From Endozoicomonas atrinae (GTDB taxonomy: Bacteria; Pseudomonadota; Gammaproteobacteria; Pseudomonadales; Endozoicomonadaceae): DNA of 50,311 bases. A model generated the notes under the pieces. It was not told where the DNA came from. It saw only the letters and a list, made by a program, of their open reading frames with translations, and did not search any database. This document shows positions 27,233 to 36,437 of this stretch, piece after piece (position 1 is the stretch's first letter; each line of letters opens with the position of its first letter). The stretch spans positions 1 through 50,311 of the forward strand of contig NZ_LUKQ02000008.1 of assembly GCF_001647025.1 (NCBI RefSeq). The letters are read 5' to 3'. The position numbers and the translations under genes are program-made.

Positions 27233-27472
27233 TTAGTCCATCTCTCCCAGGTTCTGCTCAGGCTCTGCATTCAGATAATCTTCAATCAACTCTTTTGCCA
27301 GACCGGCGTCTGCGTCATCAACGTACAGCGCCAGCAAACCAATGGCAGGCAACTCTCCCATGGCTCCGATCAGGTCAACACCAGCCAGATGACAGAAAAT
27401 ATGACGACTGGTTAACAAATCCTTCAAGCACTGGGCTTCAACCAGATTTGCCGGGCTGTAGACTTTAATCAT
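27233..27472 (-). CDS. DUF2007-family small protein
   Basis: A 79-residue protein matching the DUF2007 (putative signal-transducing) pattern: MIKVYSPANLVEAQCLKDLL, then GMGEL-type loop (AMGELPAIG), then LYVDDADAGLAKELIEDY with an acidic tail. The fold is related to PII/ACT-like small domains; the family's function is not established. Its ATG overlaps the stop of the Sel1 gene by 4 nt (ATGA) and it ends 3 nt before the SRAP gene, so the three are one transcript. Confidence 0.88.
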   Translation of the reverse strand: MIKVYSPANLVEAQCLKDLLTSRHIFCHLAGVDLIGAMGELPAIGLLALYVDDADAGLAKELIEDYLNAEPEQNLGEMD

Positions 27473-28053
27473 TTCAGGTAAAGGGTTTCCAGTTGGTTTA
27501 CAAGTTCCCGGGCTTTGCCCAGCTGTACTTCATTCAGCATATTTGCCAGTCTGGCTTTCTGTGCTTCTGCAGAAGCTGATGTTTTCGATGGGGTATGCAG
27601 GCTGAGCTCTGTCCACATATAGGCAGCAATCAGATTACGGTCCGTGCCTTCACCATTCAGATAGGCCCGCCCAAGCTCATACTGGGCTTCAGAATTCAGT
27701 CCTTCACGGCCGGCAGCCTGCTCGAAATAATCAAAGGCCATTCCAATATCCTTGCCTGTACCGGCAAGCCCGTCACGATAAGCTCTCCCCAGCCAGAGCA
27801 TGGCTTCAGCCTGGGCTTTCTGATCCCCCTGACTCGCAACACGCTGCAAATATTTGATGGCTTTCGCTGAGTTTGCTCCCTGGCCTGACTGGAGAATTTG
27901 AATTGCCTCGCTTAACTGCCCCTGAGCCTTACCAGAAACAGACTGCTCTTTCTGGGCTGCAACACCACTAACAGGGGTGGTAGCCCAGGCCGGCACTGTC
28001 ACCGCGGCCAGCAATACAACCAAACTGACAGTACTCTTAAACTGCTTCAACAT
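27469..28053 (-). CDS. exported Sel1-repeat (TPR-like) protein
   Basis: A 194-residue protein with a signal peptide (STVSLVVLLAAVTVPAWA, about 6-23). Sel1-type repeats follow at about 60-165: AKAIKYLQRVASQGD, then AMLWLGRAYRDGLAGTG and AQYELGRAYLNGEGTDRN, ending in a YMWTELSL helix. Such repeats mediate protein binding, often in the periplasm. I start at the ATG at 28053 (AGGGG 7 nt upstream), since the 38 upstream codons lack any signal. It is the first gene of the Sel1-DUF2007-SRAP operon. Confidence 0.88.
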   Translation of the reverse strand: MLKQFKSTVSLVVLLAAVTVPAWATTPVSGVAAQKEQSVSGKAQGQLSEAIQILQSGQGANSAKAIKYLQRVASQGDQKAQAEAMLWLGRAYRDGLAGTGKDIGMAFDYFEQAAGREGLNSEAQYELGRAYLNGEGTDRNLIAAYMWTELSLHTPSKTSASAEAQKARLANMLNEVQLGKARELVNQLETLYLK

Positions 28054-28403
28054 GAACACCCCTGCCTTTCTGGCATTTTTATAAATGGCCAGGCTCCAAA
28101 AGCCTGAAACCAGAATTATATGATGTTCAGGAGTGGTTTTGCAGGTATTCCTCACTGCGATTCTCACGCAAGAGATAAAAGTGATACAACCTTAGGCGCG
28201 GTAAATTAGCCATCAACCTGATTATCACCTCAAATACTCAACCAGGGGGCGTTGAAAAACACCTCTGGTTTGCATCCCCAATACGGCTCAGTTACATTAC
28301 GCGACAGTGTCTATACAGACCAGCAGTCAATCAATGAAATATAATAAACCGTCGATCAATAACGATTTTTTCCTTATCTACTGACCTCAAAGCATTGGCA
28401 CAA
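28054..28403. other. divergent control region before the acyltransferase gene
   Basis: 350 bp holding promoters for the Sel1 operon (minus) and the acyltransferase (plus). On the plus strand TATAAT occurs at 28340-28345 but without a good -35 at the right spacing. An imperfect hairpin at about 28239-28270 (AACCAGGGG/CCTCTGGTT) is visible. Confidence 0.4.
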
Positions 28404-29567
28404 ATGGAAGCTTTTGACGATATCCGCCCTTACTATGACCATGAGGTCCGGCCTACACTGGCACGCCTGTTAAATGATAAAGACCTGCTCAATGTGATGG
28501 CAAAGCACCGTTACCCTGGTTTAGCCCGGCAGTTTTCCGGGGCCATGACCTGGATAACGTCTTTAGCGTTAAAGTACAAAACACGGAATATTCACAATGT
28601 CCGGGATTTTCAGGCCATCATTGAGCCCTATCTGACCCGTGTGATCAAAACCACCACCAGCAAGGTTTCTTTTTCAGGCATTGAGCACCTGAAGAAGGAC
28701 AAGGCTTATCTGTTTCTATCAAACCACCGGGACATTGTCCTGGATCCAGCCCTGGTCAACTACGCGCTCTATCTTAACGACATGGAAACCTGTCAGATCG
28801 CCATTGGCGACAACCTGGTCAAGCGCCCTTTTGTCAGTGATCTGATGCGCCTGAACAAAAGCTTTATCGTCAAACGCTCACTGTCAGGGCGACGGGAAAA
28901 GCTGCTAGCCTTCCAGAATCTATCAGCTTACATTCATCACTGCATTGACTCTGGCCAGCCTGTCTGGATTGCACAGAGTGAAGGCCGTGCAAAAGATGGA
29001 AATGACCAGACCGATCCGGCCATTATCAAGATGTTTAACCTGAGCCGTCGTGGCAAGCAAAGCGCTTTTGCTGACAATATTCGTTCGCTGAGTATTGTCC
29101 CCGTTTCCATCTCCTATGAGTTTGACCCCTGCGACTGTGACAAGGCCCGTGAACTGTACGAAAAACAGCAGACTGGCCAGTACCAGAAAGCCGACGATGA
29201 AGACCTTAAAAGCATTGTTACCGGAATAGAGGGCTACAAAGGTCATGTGCATGTTGCCTTTGGTAAGCCTCTGACACAGGATTTCGAAGATGCGACTTCA
29301 GTCGTTAAAGAGGTCAACCACCAGATTCACCATAACTATGAGCTGCAGCCATCCAATATCTTTGCCTGGGAAGCGATCAGCAGTGAGATAAACCAGGATC
29401 AGTTCATCAAGGTACCGGTTATCAGTCAGTTATTCCCGGATATCGATCTGGAGAAAAAACGTGATGAATTTACCCGGCATCTGGAGCGCTGCCCTGAACT
29501 ATACCGTCCGCAGTTCTTAAAGATGTATGCCCAGCCGGTAATTAATCGTTTCCGTTACGGTTCCTGA
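28404..29567 (+). CDS. PlsC-type phospholipid/glycerolipid acyltransferase
   Basis: A 387-residue member of the glycerol-phosphate acyltransferase superfamily. The catalytic motif HxxxxD is in SNHRDIVLD (about 109-117). FIVKRSLSGRREKL follows as block II, and the substrate block EGRAKDGNDQTDP (about 196-208) matches the EGxR motif. There is no clear membrane span. It would move an acyl chain to a glycerol-based or related acceptor; the acceptor is unknown. I prefer ATG 28404 over a TTG three codons upstream. It is followed after 2 nt by the NIF3-like gene, so the two are probably cotranscribed. Confidence 0.85.
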   Translation: MEAFDDIRPYYDHEVRPTLARLLNDKDLLNVMAKHRYPGLARQFSGAMTWITSLALKYKTRNIHNVRDFQAIIEPYLTRVIKTTTSKVSFSGIEHLKKDKAYLFLSNHRDIVLDPALVNYALYLNDMETCQIAIGDNLVKRPFVSDLMRLNKSFIVKRSLSGRREKLLAFQNLSAYIHHCIDSGQPVWIAQSEGRAKDGNDQTDPAIIKMFNLSRRGKQSAFADNIRSLSIVPVSISYEFDPCDCDKARELYEKQQTGQYQKADDEDLKSIVTGIEGYKGHVHVAFGKPLTQDFEDATSVVKEVNHQIHHNYELQPSNIFAWEAISSEINQDQFIKVPVISQLFPDIDLEKKRDEFTRHLERCPELYRPQFLKMYAQPVINRFRYGS

Positions 29568-29569
29568 GT

Positions 29570-29962
29570 ATGAAGGAGTCATTTGCACAGCCGGAAACAC
29601 TGCCTTCAGGCAGCACGAATGAAACGCCGGAAAAGCTGGTCTACAAAATCTGTGTAATGATTCCTTCCGCCTGGCTTGAAACGGTCAAAGAGGCCATGTT
29701 CTCTGCAGGTGCTGGCCGTTACGGAACCTATGATTACTGTTGCTGGCAAACCCTGGGGACAGGCCAGTTTCGCCCCTTACAGGGAAGCCGGCCCTTCTCC
29801 GGACAGTCCAACGACATCCATGCAGAAGAAACATGGAAGGTAGAAATGATTTGTAAGGAGCAGTTTTTAAAGGCAGCCATTAAGGCTCTCCAACAGGCAC
29901 ACCCTTATGAGATGCCTGCATTTGATTACCACCCGGTCAGTCTCGCCGCTCCGGAGGAGTGA
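29570..29962 (+). CDS. NIF3/YqfO C-terminal (CutA-like) domain protein
   Basis: A 130-residue stand-alone version of the small domain inserted in or following NIF3/YqfO proteins. Signatures are YKICVMIPSAWLETVKEAMFSAGAGRYG (about 25-52), YDYCCWQTLGTGQFRPL and AHPYEMPAFDYHP near the C-terminus. The fold is PII/CutA-like and trimeric in relatives; the function is unknown. It starts 2 nt after the acyltransferase stop. Its 3' end overlaps the convergent Nudix gene by 26 bp. Confidence 0.85.
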   Translation: MKESFAQPETLPSGSTNETPEKLVYKICVMIPSAWLETVKEAMFSAGAGRYGTYDYCCWQTLGTGQFRPLQGSRPFSGQSNDIHAEETWKVEMICKEQFLKAAIKALQQAHPYEMPAFDYHPVSLAAPEE

Positions 29963-30497
29963 CATACTCAAGCCTCATGGGAAAAACACCTTCGTGACGA
30001 TCTGCGAAATAATGACGGAGCGTTCGGCCGATGGTAGAAAAAGCAAGCTCGTCCCAGGGGATTTCATCTTCTGAAAAGAGGGCAACTTCAAGACTCTCCT
30101 CGCCCGGCGCATATTCCGGACTTTCCAGTCTCGCCAGAAAGAAAGCCGACAACTGACCGACATGTACCACATTAAACAACATATAGAGAGATTCAATGGT
30201 GACATCCGCACAAGCTTCTTCGCGGGTTTCCCGGGCAGCTCCCTCCTCGATGGTTTCTCCCAGCTCCATAAAGCCGCCGGGCAGTGTCCAGAACCCTTTT
30301 CTGGGCTCAATCGCCCGCTTACACAGCAGCACCTTATCCTGGTAAACAGGCAGGCACCCCGTCACAACCCTTGGATTCTGATAATGAATGGTTTGACAGT
30401 GATCGCATACATCCCGCAGACGATGATCCCCTTCAGGCACTTTTTTCCGGGTCTCATGACCGCAATTACTGCAGTAATGGGTAGAGGATCCTGTCAT
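29937..30497 (-). CDS. Nudix hydrolase with N-terminal zinc ribbon
   Basis: A 186-residue protein. An N-terminal zinc ribbon (CSNCG near 8-12 and CDHCQ near 31-35, the NUDIX_4-type pattern) precedes a Nudix domain. Its box GGFMELGETIEEGAARETREEAC (about 74-96) keeps the REx2EE core that binds the metal. The family hydrolyses nucleoside diphosphate derivatives such as NADH or ADP-ribose; the C-terminal NudC signature SQPWPFPxS is not present, so I do not call it NudC. AAGGAG lies 9 nt before the chosen ATG. It overlaps the convergent NIF3-like gene by 26 bp. Confidence 0.9.
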   Translation of the reverse strand: MTGSSTHYCSNCGHETRKKVPEGDHRLRDVCDHCQTIHYQNPRVVTGCLPVYQDKVLLCKRAIEPRKGFWTLPGGFMELGETIEEGAARETREEACADVTIESLYMLFNVVHVGQLSAFFLARLESPEYAPGEESLEVALFSEDEIPWDELAFSTIGRTLRHYFADRHEGVFPMRLEYVTPPERRD

Positions 30498-30780
30498 CAA
30501 CCTTCACTCCTTGTTTCTGGCAGCCAGGTAAAGAGAAACAATACCAGAGTAACAAACCCATAGCGATGAACAAACTGTTTTACCAAATACACGACAAAGA
30601 AATAATAAAATCAGTTAGTATTACCTCTATTGCGTGGCAAAGACTGCCATAAAACGCATTATTTCTGGCCTCCCCCGGCAGATTACCAAAATAGCAGGAG
30701 TCAAGATGAACACTGGATAAATCCTGCTGAGCTACTTATGATAAATTCAAGTCCCTTGCAAGGATGCCTTTGAAGTCACC

Positions 30781-31389
30781 ATGATGTTGAACCAGGTAGA
30801 AGAACGGCTGCAAAACTACCAGCCAAGAATAATAGATGCTCAACTGCCAGAAGCGGCAGTATTAATACCCATTACCAATGCATCTGAACCAGAGCTGGTC
30901 TTTACCCGGCGTGCCACTCATATGAGCACTCACAGTGGAGAGGTTGCGTTTCCTGGAGGCAAGCGGGACCCATCAGATAAGGATCTTGTCCATACGGCAC
31001 TGAGGGAATCTTTTGAAGAAATTGCCCTCCCCCCGGAAACCGTCAGAATCATTGGCCAGACCGGCTCGGTCATCTCCCGATTTGGTCTGGAAGTAACGCC
31101 TATCGTCGGAATTATCGAAGCTGATACACCACTGAGAGCCAATATTGCGGAACTGGACAGGATATTTAAAGTCCCGTTAAGCTACTTTCTGGATAAGGAA
31201 AACCTGACATTCAACCACTGGAAAATGCGCAACCAGGACTACATGATGCCGTCCTTTTATTATGGAGAGTATCTGATCTGGGGGCTGACAGCAGTGATGC
31301 TGGTTGAGTTTCTGAATATCACTCTGGACACAGAAATTCCCTTAAATGCCCCCCATTTCAGCAGTCATCATATGAAACGGCAGGCGTAA
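30781..31389 (+). CDS. nudL: NudL-type Nudix hydrolase (probable CoA pyrophosphatase)
   Basis: A 202-residue protein. AAVLIPI...ELVFTRRATHMSTHSGEVAFPGGK is the CoA-pyrophosphatase-type approach to the Nudix box. The box itself, GGKRDPSDKDLVHTALRESF then EEI, has the NudL/PCD1 insertion pattern (family knowledge). E. coli NudL is 192 residues. It likely hydrolyses CoA and its derivatives to 3',5'-ADP and phosphopantetheine. It is monocistronic and converges on the chalcone-isomerase-like gene. Confidence 0.88.
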   Translation: MMLNQVEERLQNYQPRIIDAQLPEAAVLIPITNASEPELVFTRRATHMSTHSGEVAFPGGKRDPSDKDLVHTALRESFEEIALPPETVRIIGQTGSVISRFGLEVTPIVGIIEADTPLRANIAELDRIFKVPLSYFLDKENLTFNHWKMRNQDYMMPSFYYGEYLIWGLTAVMLVEFLNITLDTEIPLNAPHFSSHHMKRQA

Positions 31390-31416
31390 GAGGCAGTGCG
31401 GGAACAGAGTCGTTGT

Positions 31417-31992
31417 TTATCGCTGACCAATCAGCTGCCTTCTCAACCCTGGATAGGCGGTGTTTTCTGAAAGCCAGATATCCATAAAGGCTCTTGCCAA
31501 CGTTAAATCATCAATATTACCCAAAAATTGCTTGCCAAAATAGAAACGCCCACCAGATGCCGACAGCACAAATACCAGACGGTCACCCTCACGAACGCCT
31601 TTCCATATTTTGCTGAGTTGTTGAATCCAGCGCTTTCTATCCTCCCGGGAAACCCCAAGGTGAGCCCACTGTTCCTCTGTCGCCGAAAGTAACCGTTTTT
31701 TACTGATCTTTCGTCGATAGTCAATTAGCAACGCCAAATCAGTGTCAATGGGTTTATCTACATCATAAAGGCCAGAGGGCGTTTTTAACTGGGCTTCATA
31801 AATATCCCAGAATCCCCATTTCAAGGTTGAATATCCAACCGTCTTCCATTGCTCCCAGACGGGATAATCCTGTTTATCAGCAATAGTATTCTGGGCGAGA
31901 CACTGCGTAGAAAACAGAGGCATTAGAAGCCCCAGCAGTATGAAAAACTCGAAAAGACTGAAGTCGAAGAACCTGACTCGATTTTTCTTCAT
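31417..31992 (-). CDS. exported chalcone isomerase-like protein
   Basis: A 191-residue protein with a signal peptide (FFILLGLLMPLFSTQCLA, about 16-33). The mature part resembles bacterial chalcone-isomerase-like proteins: WKTVGYSTLKWGFWDIYEAQL, IDYRRKISKKRLLSATEEQW, VREGDRLVFVL, and the typical end FMDIWLSENTAYPGLRRQLIG. Plant-type catalysis is not expected; the bacterial family is periplasmic with unknown ligand, perhaps lipid- or flavonoid-like. It is monocistronic. Confidence 0.8.
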   Translation of the reverse strand: MKKNRVRFFDFSLFEFFILLGLLMPLFSTQCLAQNTIADKQDYPVWEQWKTVGYSTLKWGFWDIYEAQLKTPSGLYDVDKPIDTDLALLIDYRRKISKKRLLSATEEQWAHLGVSREDRKRWIQQLSKIWKGVREGDRLVFVLSASGGRFYFGKQFLGNIDDLTLARAFMDIWLSENTAYPGLRRQLIGQR

Positions 31993-32265
31993 GGCGAACC
32001 CTTTGCCTTATTATCATAGCCAACACTACTTGTACGGATAAATCCGCCAAAAGGGTTCATAAGTACCTAACCACTAAGCCAGAAATATTCGATTTCATAT
32101 GATCAGGTACTTATTGTAAGTATTAACTCTCTCCTGCCCGCCCGAAACCAGAAAATCATAGGCTACGTGGTTTTCAGGAGAGCAGGTGACATACCATTGC
32201 GGGCTAACGAGAAAATAAACCGGACAATCAATACCCAGACGAATTCAAAACAAACCCGTAAGGAA

Positions 32266-33522
32266 TTACTTGGCCATAAACATCCGGACACTCTTGATCC
32301 GGTTATCTTTTACCTGGAGTATCTCAAAGCGACAGTTATTGATTTTCCAGCACACACTGGCCTCGGGAATTACCTCCATCTCCTCAGTAATCAGGCCATT
32401 AATGGTTCGTGCATCGTCCGTTGGCAGATCCCAGCCCAATGCCTTGTTAACATCCCTGATTGAGGCTGAGCCATCGATGATATAACTGCCATCTCCCTGG
32501 GGAGTTATATCCTGGCTGCTGTCGGAGACATCGGTGGTAAAGTCACCCACAATTTCTTCAAGAATATCTTCCAGAGTCACCAGGCCCATAATATCGCCGT
32601 ATTCGTCCACAACCAGTGCTGTTCTCTCCTTGGCTTTCTGGAAATTAAAGAGCTGGGTATGCAGTGGTGTGGATTCGGGGACGTAATAAGGTTCAGCGGT
32701 TTCCTGCAACAGCGTCGCCTTGTTGACCTCTTCCAGGGTCAGCAGGCGGGCAATCTTGCGCATGTGAAGCATCCCGACAATATTATTAATGTCACCGCGA
32801 TAAACCGGCATGCGGGTATGCTGACAATCTCTCAGCTGATGAATGATCTCTTTAATATCATCCTCAATATCGATGCCATAGACCTCATTTCTGGGCACCA
32901 TAATGTCATCAACCCGCACTTTCTCCAGGTCAAGAATGCCCAGCAACATACCACGACGCTTCTTCGGGAGACGCAGCCCGGACTCATTTACCAGCGTCCG
33001 CAACTCTTCACTGCTCAACTGATCCTCACCCTCCTGACCTGGTCGAATACCAAAAGGCCTCATCAACAGTGAACAGATCCAGTTAACCAGCACCACCATC
33101 GGATAAAGAATCTTCAGCAGAGGAACCAGAACCATGGATGCGGGAAAGGCCACCTTCTCCGGGTACATAGCAGCGATCGTTTTTGGTGTTACCTCACCAA
33201 AAATCAACACCACAAAGGTCAACCCCAGGGTGGCAATGGCAATACCGCTGTCTCCCCAGAGACGCACAGCAATAATGGTTGCCAGGGCAGAGGCCAGAAT
33301 GTTGACAAAATTGTTGCCGATCAGAATTACCCCAATCAGTCGATCAGGCCGGTCCAGCAGGCTGCTGGTTCTTTTTGCCGCCCGGTTGCCTTTACGGGCA
33401 AGATGACGGAGACGATAGCGGTTAATGGCCATCATCCCGGTTTCAGAGCTGGAGAAAAATGCAGAGAACAGCAGGAGAAAAACGAGTGCGCCAATCAATG
33501 CGCTTAAGGGTGCTTCACTCAA
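32266..33522 (-). CDS. corB: CNNM/CorB family membrane protein (DUF21-CBS-CorC)
   Basis: A 418-residue inner-membrane protein tied to magnesium/cobalt homeostasis. An N-terminal DUF21 domain with four membrane segments (about 1-150, including SAFFSSSETGMMAINRYRL and FGEVTPKTIAA) is followed by a CBS pair (about 200-325: VDDIMVPRNEVYGI, ALVVDEYGDIMGLVTLEDILEEIVGD) and a CorC/HlyC C-terminal domain. E. coli YfjD/CorB is about 428 residues. The frame opens with TTG at 33522, with AAGGCG about 8 nt upstream. It is probably cotranscribed with ypjD, divergent from ffh. Confidence 0.93.
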   Translation of the reverse strand: MSEAPLSALIGALVFLLLFSAFFSSSETGMMAINRYRLRHLARKGNRAAKRTSSLLDRPDRLIGVILIGNNFVNILASALATIIAVRLWGDSGIAIATLGLTFVVLIFGEVTPKTIAAMYPEKVAFPASMVLVPLLKILYPMVVLVNWICSLLMRPFGIRPGQEGEDQLSSEELRTLVNESGLRLPKKRRGMLLGILDLEKVRVDDIMVPRNEVYGIDIEDDIKEIIHQLRDCQHTRMPVYRGDINNIVGMLHMRKIARLLTLEEVNKATLLQETAEPYYVPESTPLHTQLFNFQKAKERTALVVDEYGDIMGLVTLEDILEEIVGDFTTDVSDSSQDITPQGDGSYIIDGSASIRDVNKALGWDLPTDDARTINGLITEEMEVIPEASVCWKINNCRFEILQVKDNRIKSVRMFMAK

Positions 33523-33615
33523 CGAGTTGTCGCCTTTTGTCAGAACAAATGCAGGTAAAATTACCTATTTTACTCGCTTCAGGGCGAAGTCCCAAGCCCA
33601 ATCGTACAGAACCGG

Positions 33616-34416
33616 TCAAAAGCAGGACTGACCGGAAACCACACAATCAAGTACCAGCCTGGAGCCAAAGTAAGCAAGGATCAGGAACAGGAAACCCGCC
33701 AGAGTCCAGCGAACCGCCGTCTGGCCCCGCCAGCCAAATCGCCAGTGGCCAACCAACAGTGCAGCAAAAAGGCACCAGGCGGTGATGGACAATACGGTTT
33801 TATGCACCAGTTTCTGGGCAAACATATCTTCCAGGAAAAGAAAGCCACTGCCCAGCGAGAGTGTCAGCAGAATAACCCCCAGGCCAAGAAACTCAAATAG
33901 CAGGCGTTCCATGGTTTGCAACGGCGGCAATGTTTTAATGGTATGCCGGTGAGTGCGCAGCTGATGCTCCTGATAGGAAAGCAGAATGGCCTGAAATGCA
34001 GCGACCATTAGAATGCCATAAGCCATTACCGAGAGAAGCACATGGGAAACCATAGAGGATACGGGGTTCCAGACAATATGTTCAACCGGTGCCACCAAAG
34101 CAAGCACAATAGCCAACATACTGACCGGCAGAATCATGATCAGCAGGCTTTCCGATGGTTTCTTCAAACTGCTCAATAACACCATCATGGTCACCATCAT
34201 GGCCGTCAGCGACCCCATGGTGAACACGCCAAGATTAATGCCTCGATCAGTATGGATGGAGATGTATAAGGCAATAACGTGGAACACCAGACCAAGAGCG
34301 GTAATCAGCAGAACCAGCGATCTGGGCACTTCACGCCCACTGTTTCGCAACCCCTGCCCGACGGTGCCTGCCAGATAGCAACCAAGCGCACCCATGCTGA
34401 CGAAAATGACACCCAT
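33616..34416 (-). CDS. ypjD: YpjD, CcsA-like integral membrane protein
   Basis: A 266-residue protein with about eight membrane helices, similar to the cytochrome c assembly (CcsA) fold. PVSSMVSHVLLSVMAYGILM and the His-containing LVHKTVLSITAW region are visible. E. coli YpjD (263) sits beside ffh and yfjD in the same order. A role with CorB in divalent cation efflux or in haem handling has been proposed for the family; I cannot decide here. It starts 222 bp from ffh on the opposite strand. Confidence 0.9.
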   Translation of the reverse strand: MGVIFVSMGALGCYLAGTVGQGLRNSGREVPRSLVLLITALGLVFHVIALYISIHTDRGINLGVFTMGSLTAMMVTMMVLLSSLKKPSESLLIMILPVSMLAIVLALVAPVEHIVWNPVSSMVSHVLLSVMAYGILMVAAFQAILLSYQEHQLRTHRHTIKTLPPLQTMERLLFEFLGLGVILLTLSLGSGFLFLEDMFAQKLVHKTVLSITAWCLFAALLVGHWRFGWRGQTAVRWTLAGFLFLILAYFGSRLVLDCVVSGQSCF

Positions 34417-34587
34417 TAGCGAAGCCTATTATCCCCAAAAGCAGCAAAAAATAAAAAGCAGGAAGCCCTCTTTGCCCATGGGCTTCAACGAACAACAGCT
34501 CCGGCAGTTTGTCATATTACATTGCGCTAGACAAACAACCTTTAATCCGATCCACTGAAATGGATGCCGCTTTAGTCTCGATTCCTA

Positions 34588-34593
34588 TATAAT
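34588..34593 (+). promoter_or_regulatory. -10 element for ffh
   Basis: A perfect TATAAT lies 45 nt before the ffh ATG. No strong -35 is found at the right distance, so this is a partial promoter call. Confidence 0.5.
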
Positions 34594-34638
34594 GCCCCCA
34601 TCAGAGCATAAACACCTTAGATCAGGGTAATTCCCAGA

Positions 34639-36054
34639 ATGTTCGAAAATTTAACCGAACGCCTCTCCCGCACACTGAAAACCGTAACCGGGAAGGCAAA
34701 GCTAACCGAAGACAATATCAAGGACACCCTGCGCGAAGTGCGCATGGCCCTGCTGGAAGCAGACGTTGCCCTGCCGGTGGTTCGAGAGTTTATCAACCGG
34801 ATCAAGGAACGCGCCATCGGACAGGAGGTTCAGTCCAGCCTCAGCCCGGGCCAGGCGTTTGTCAAAATTGTCCAGAATGAACTGATTGAGGTGATGGGTT
34901 CGTCCAATGACGAACTGAACCTGGCCACCCAGCCGCCTGCCGTCATTCTGATGGCCGGTCTTCAGGGTGCCGGTAAAACCACCTCCGTTGCCAAACTGGG
35001 CAAGTGGCTGAAAGAGCGCCAGAAAAAATCCGTCATGGTGGTCAGTGCCGACGTATACCGTCCGGCAGCAATCAAACAGCTGGAAACCCTGGCACAGGAA
35101 ACCGGGCTTAACTTTTTCCCATCCTCTGCTGACCAGAAGCCTGTAGATATTGTTAACGGTGCCATCCATGAGGCCCGGATCAAGCATGCAGATGTACTGA
35201 TTGTCGACACTGCCGGCCGCCTTCATATCGATAACGATATGATGGCTGAAATCCAGCAGCTTCACAGCGCCATCAACCCTATCGAAACCCTCTTTGTGGT
35301 TGATGCCATGACGGGTCAGGATGCAGCCAATACTGCCAAGGCATTTGGTGATGCCCTGCCATTGACCGGTGTGATCCTGACCAAGGCAGATGGCGATGCC
35401 CGTGGCGGTGCTGCGCTGTCGGTTCGCCAGATCACTGGCAAGCCCATCAAGTTTATCGGTATGGGCGAGAAGACCGATGCCCTGGAGCCGTTCTATCCAG
35501 ACCGTATCGCCTCCCGCATTCTAGGTATGGGTGATATTCTCTCCCTGATCGAGGAAGCTGAACGCAAGCTGGACCGCAGCAAGGCGGACAAGCTGGCCAG
35601 CAAGCTGAAAAAAGGCAAAGGCTTCGATCTGGAAGATTTCCGCGACCAGCTTCAGCAAATGAAGAAGATGGGCGGACTCAGTGGCATGATGGACAAGCTG
35701 CCAGGCATGGGTGGTATGGCACCACAGATGCAGGGGCAAATGGACAACAAGATTTTCATCCAGATGGAAGCCATCATCAACTCCATGACTCCGGCTGAGC
35801 GTGCAAATCCGGACATCATGAACGGATCCCGTAAAAAGCGTATAGCTGCCGGTTCCGGCACCCAGATTCAGGACATCAACCGACTCATCAAGCAACACAA
35901 GCAGATGAGTAAAATGATGAAGAAAGTCACCAAAAAAGGCGGCATGAACAAGCTGATGCGCGGCATGTCAGCCATGAAAGGCCAGCTTCCCGGCGGCATG
36001 GGTGGAATGGGCGGCATGATGCCTCCCGGCGGTGGCAAGAAGTTTCCTTTCTAA
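34639..36054 (+). CDS. ffh: signal recognition particle protein Ffh
   Basis: GTPase subunit of SRP; with 4.5S RNA it targets membrane proteins to FtsY. The 471-residue protein has the N domain (1-85), the G domain with G1 GLQGAGKTT (about 107-115), DTAGR near 190 and TKADGDARGG near 248, and the C-terminal methionine-rich M domain (about 300-471). The Met-rich run MGGLSGMMDKLPGMGGMAPQ and a Gly/Met tail are visible. Length is normal (E. coli 453). It is divergent from ypjD, with the ribosomal rpsP operon following. Confidence 0.98.
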   Translation: MFENLTERLSRTLKTVTGKAKLTEDNIKDTLREVRMALLEADVALPVVREFINRIKERAIGQEVQSSLSPGQAFVKIVQNELIEVMGSSNDELNLATQPPAVILMAGLQGAGKTTSVAKLGKWLKERQKKSVMVVSADVYRPAAIKQLETLAQETGLNFFPSSADQKPVDIVNGAIHEARIKHADVLIVDTAGRLHIDNDMMAEIQQLHSAINPIETLFVVDAMTGQDAANTAKAFGDALPLTGVILTKADGDARGGAALSVRQITGKPIKFIGMGEKTDALEPFYPDRIASRILGMGDILSLIEEAERKLDRSKADKLASKLKKGKGFDLEDFRDQLQQMKKMGGLSGMMDKLPGMGGMAPQMQGQMDNKIFIQMEAIINSMTPAERANPDIMNGSRKKRIAAGSGTQIQDINRLIKQHKQMSKMMKKVTKKGGMNKLMRGMSAMKGQLPGGMGGMGGMMPPGGGKKFPF

Positions 36055-36437
36055 TATCTGAAAGCCAATGATAGTCTGCGTTGCATGGGCGCAGACTCCA
36101 CTCCCCCTGTGACCGTTTTCATCAGATCAAGCCTTCATGGAGGGTAATTTTCCTCCGGAATACCTATAAAACGGCATAAAGCCTGCGAAAAGAAATGATG
36201 ATAGCGGGTATATACTTACTGCTTTATATTGCCACTCCCTTCTGATTTCCCTACAATATGCGCCCTTTATGATTGGCCTTAATCCGATCATGGATTAGCT
36301 GACGGATGATGAAAAAGGAACTTTTCCTCACTCAAATCTGTCAGAACTCTTCTGGGTTTTAGTCACACGCCTTGCGCGTTTGGCAACGTGAACACAGAAA
36401 ACCAGTTGCCGGAAACAACTATAGGAAACCCTATTCC
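36055..36437. other. intergenic region and leader upstream of rpsP
   Basis: 383 bp without a gene. It contains the rpsP promoter (36229-36257), then a leader of about 170 nt with a small hairpin near 36313-36330 (GGAAC/GTTCC-like). The long leader may carry control of the ribosomal operon, but I recognise no known motif. Confidence 0.5.
36229..36257 (+). promoter_or_regulatory. sigma70-type promoter of the rpsP operon
   Basis: TTGCCA (36229-36234) and TACAAT (36252-36257) are separated by 17 nt, a near-consensus pair. The start would lie about 170 nt upstream of rpsP. Confidence 0.7.

Noticed and set aside
36258-36437. Possible riboswitch or ribosomal-protein leader before rpsP
   Set aside because: The leader is long but I see no known motif or convincing conserved structure, so only the promoter is called.
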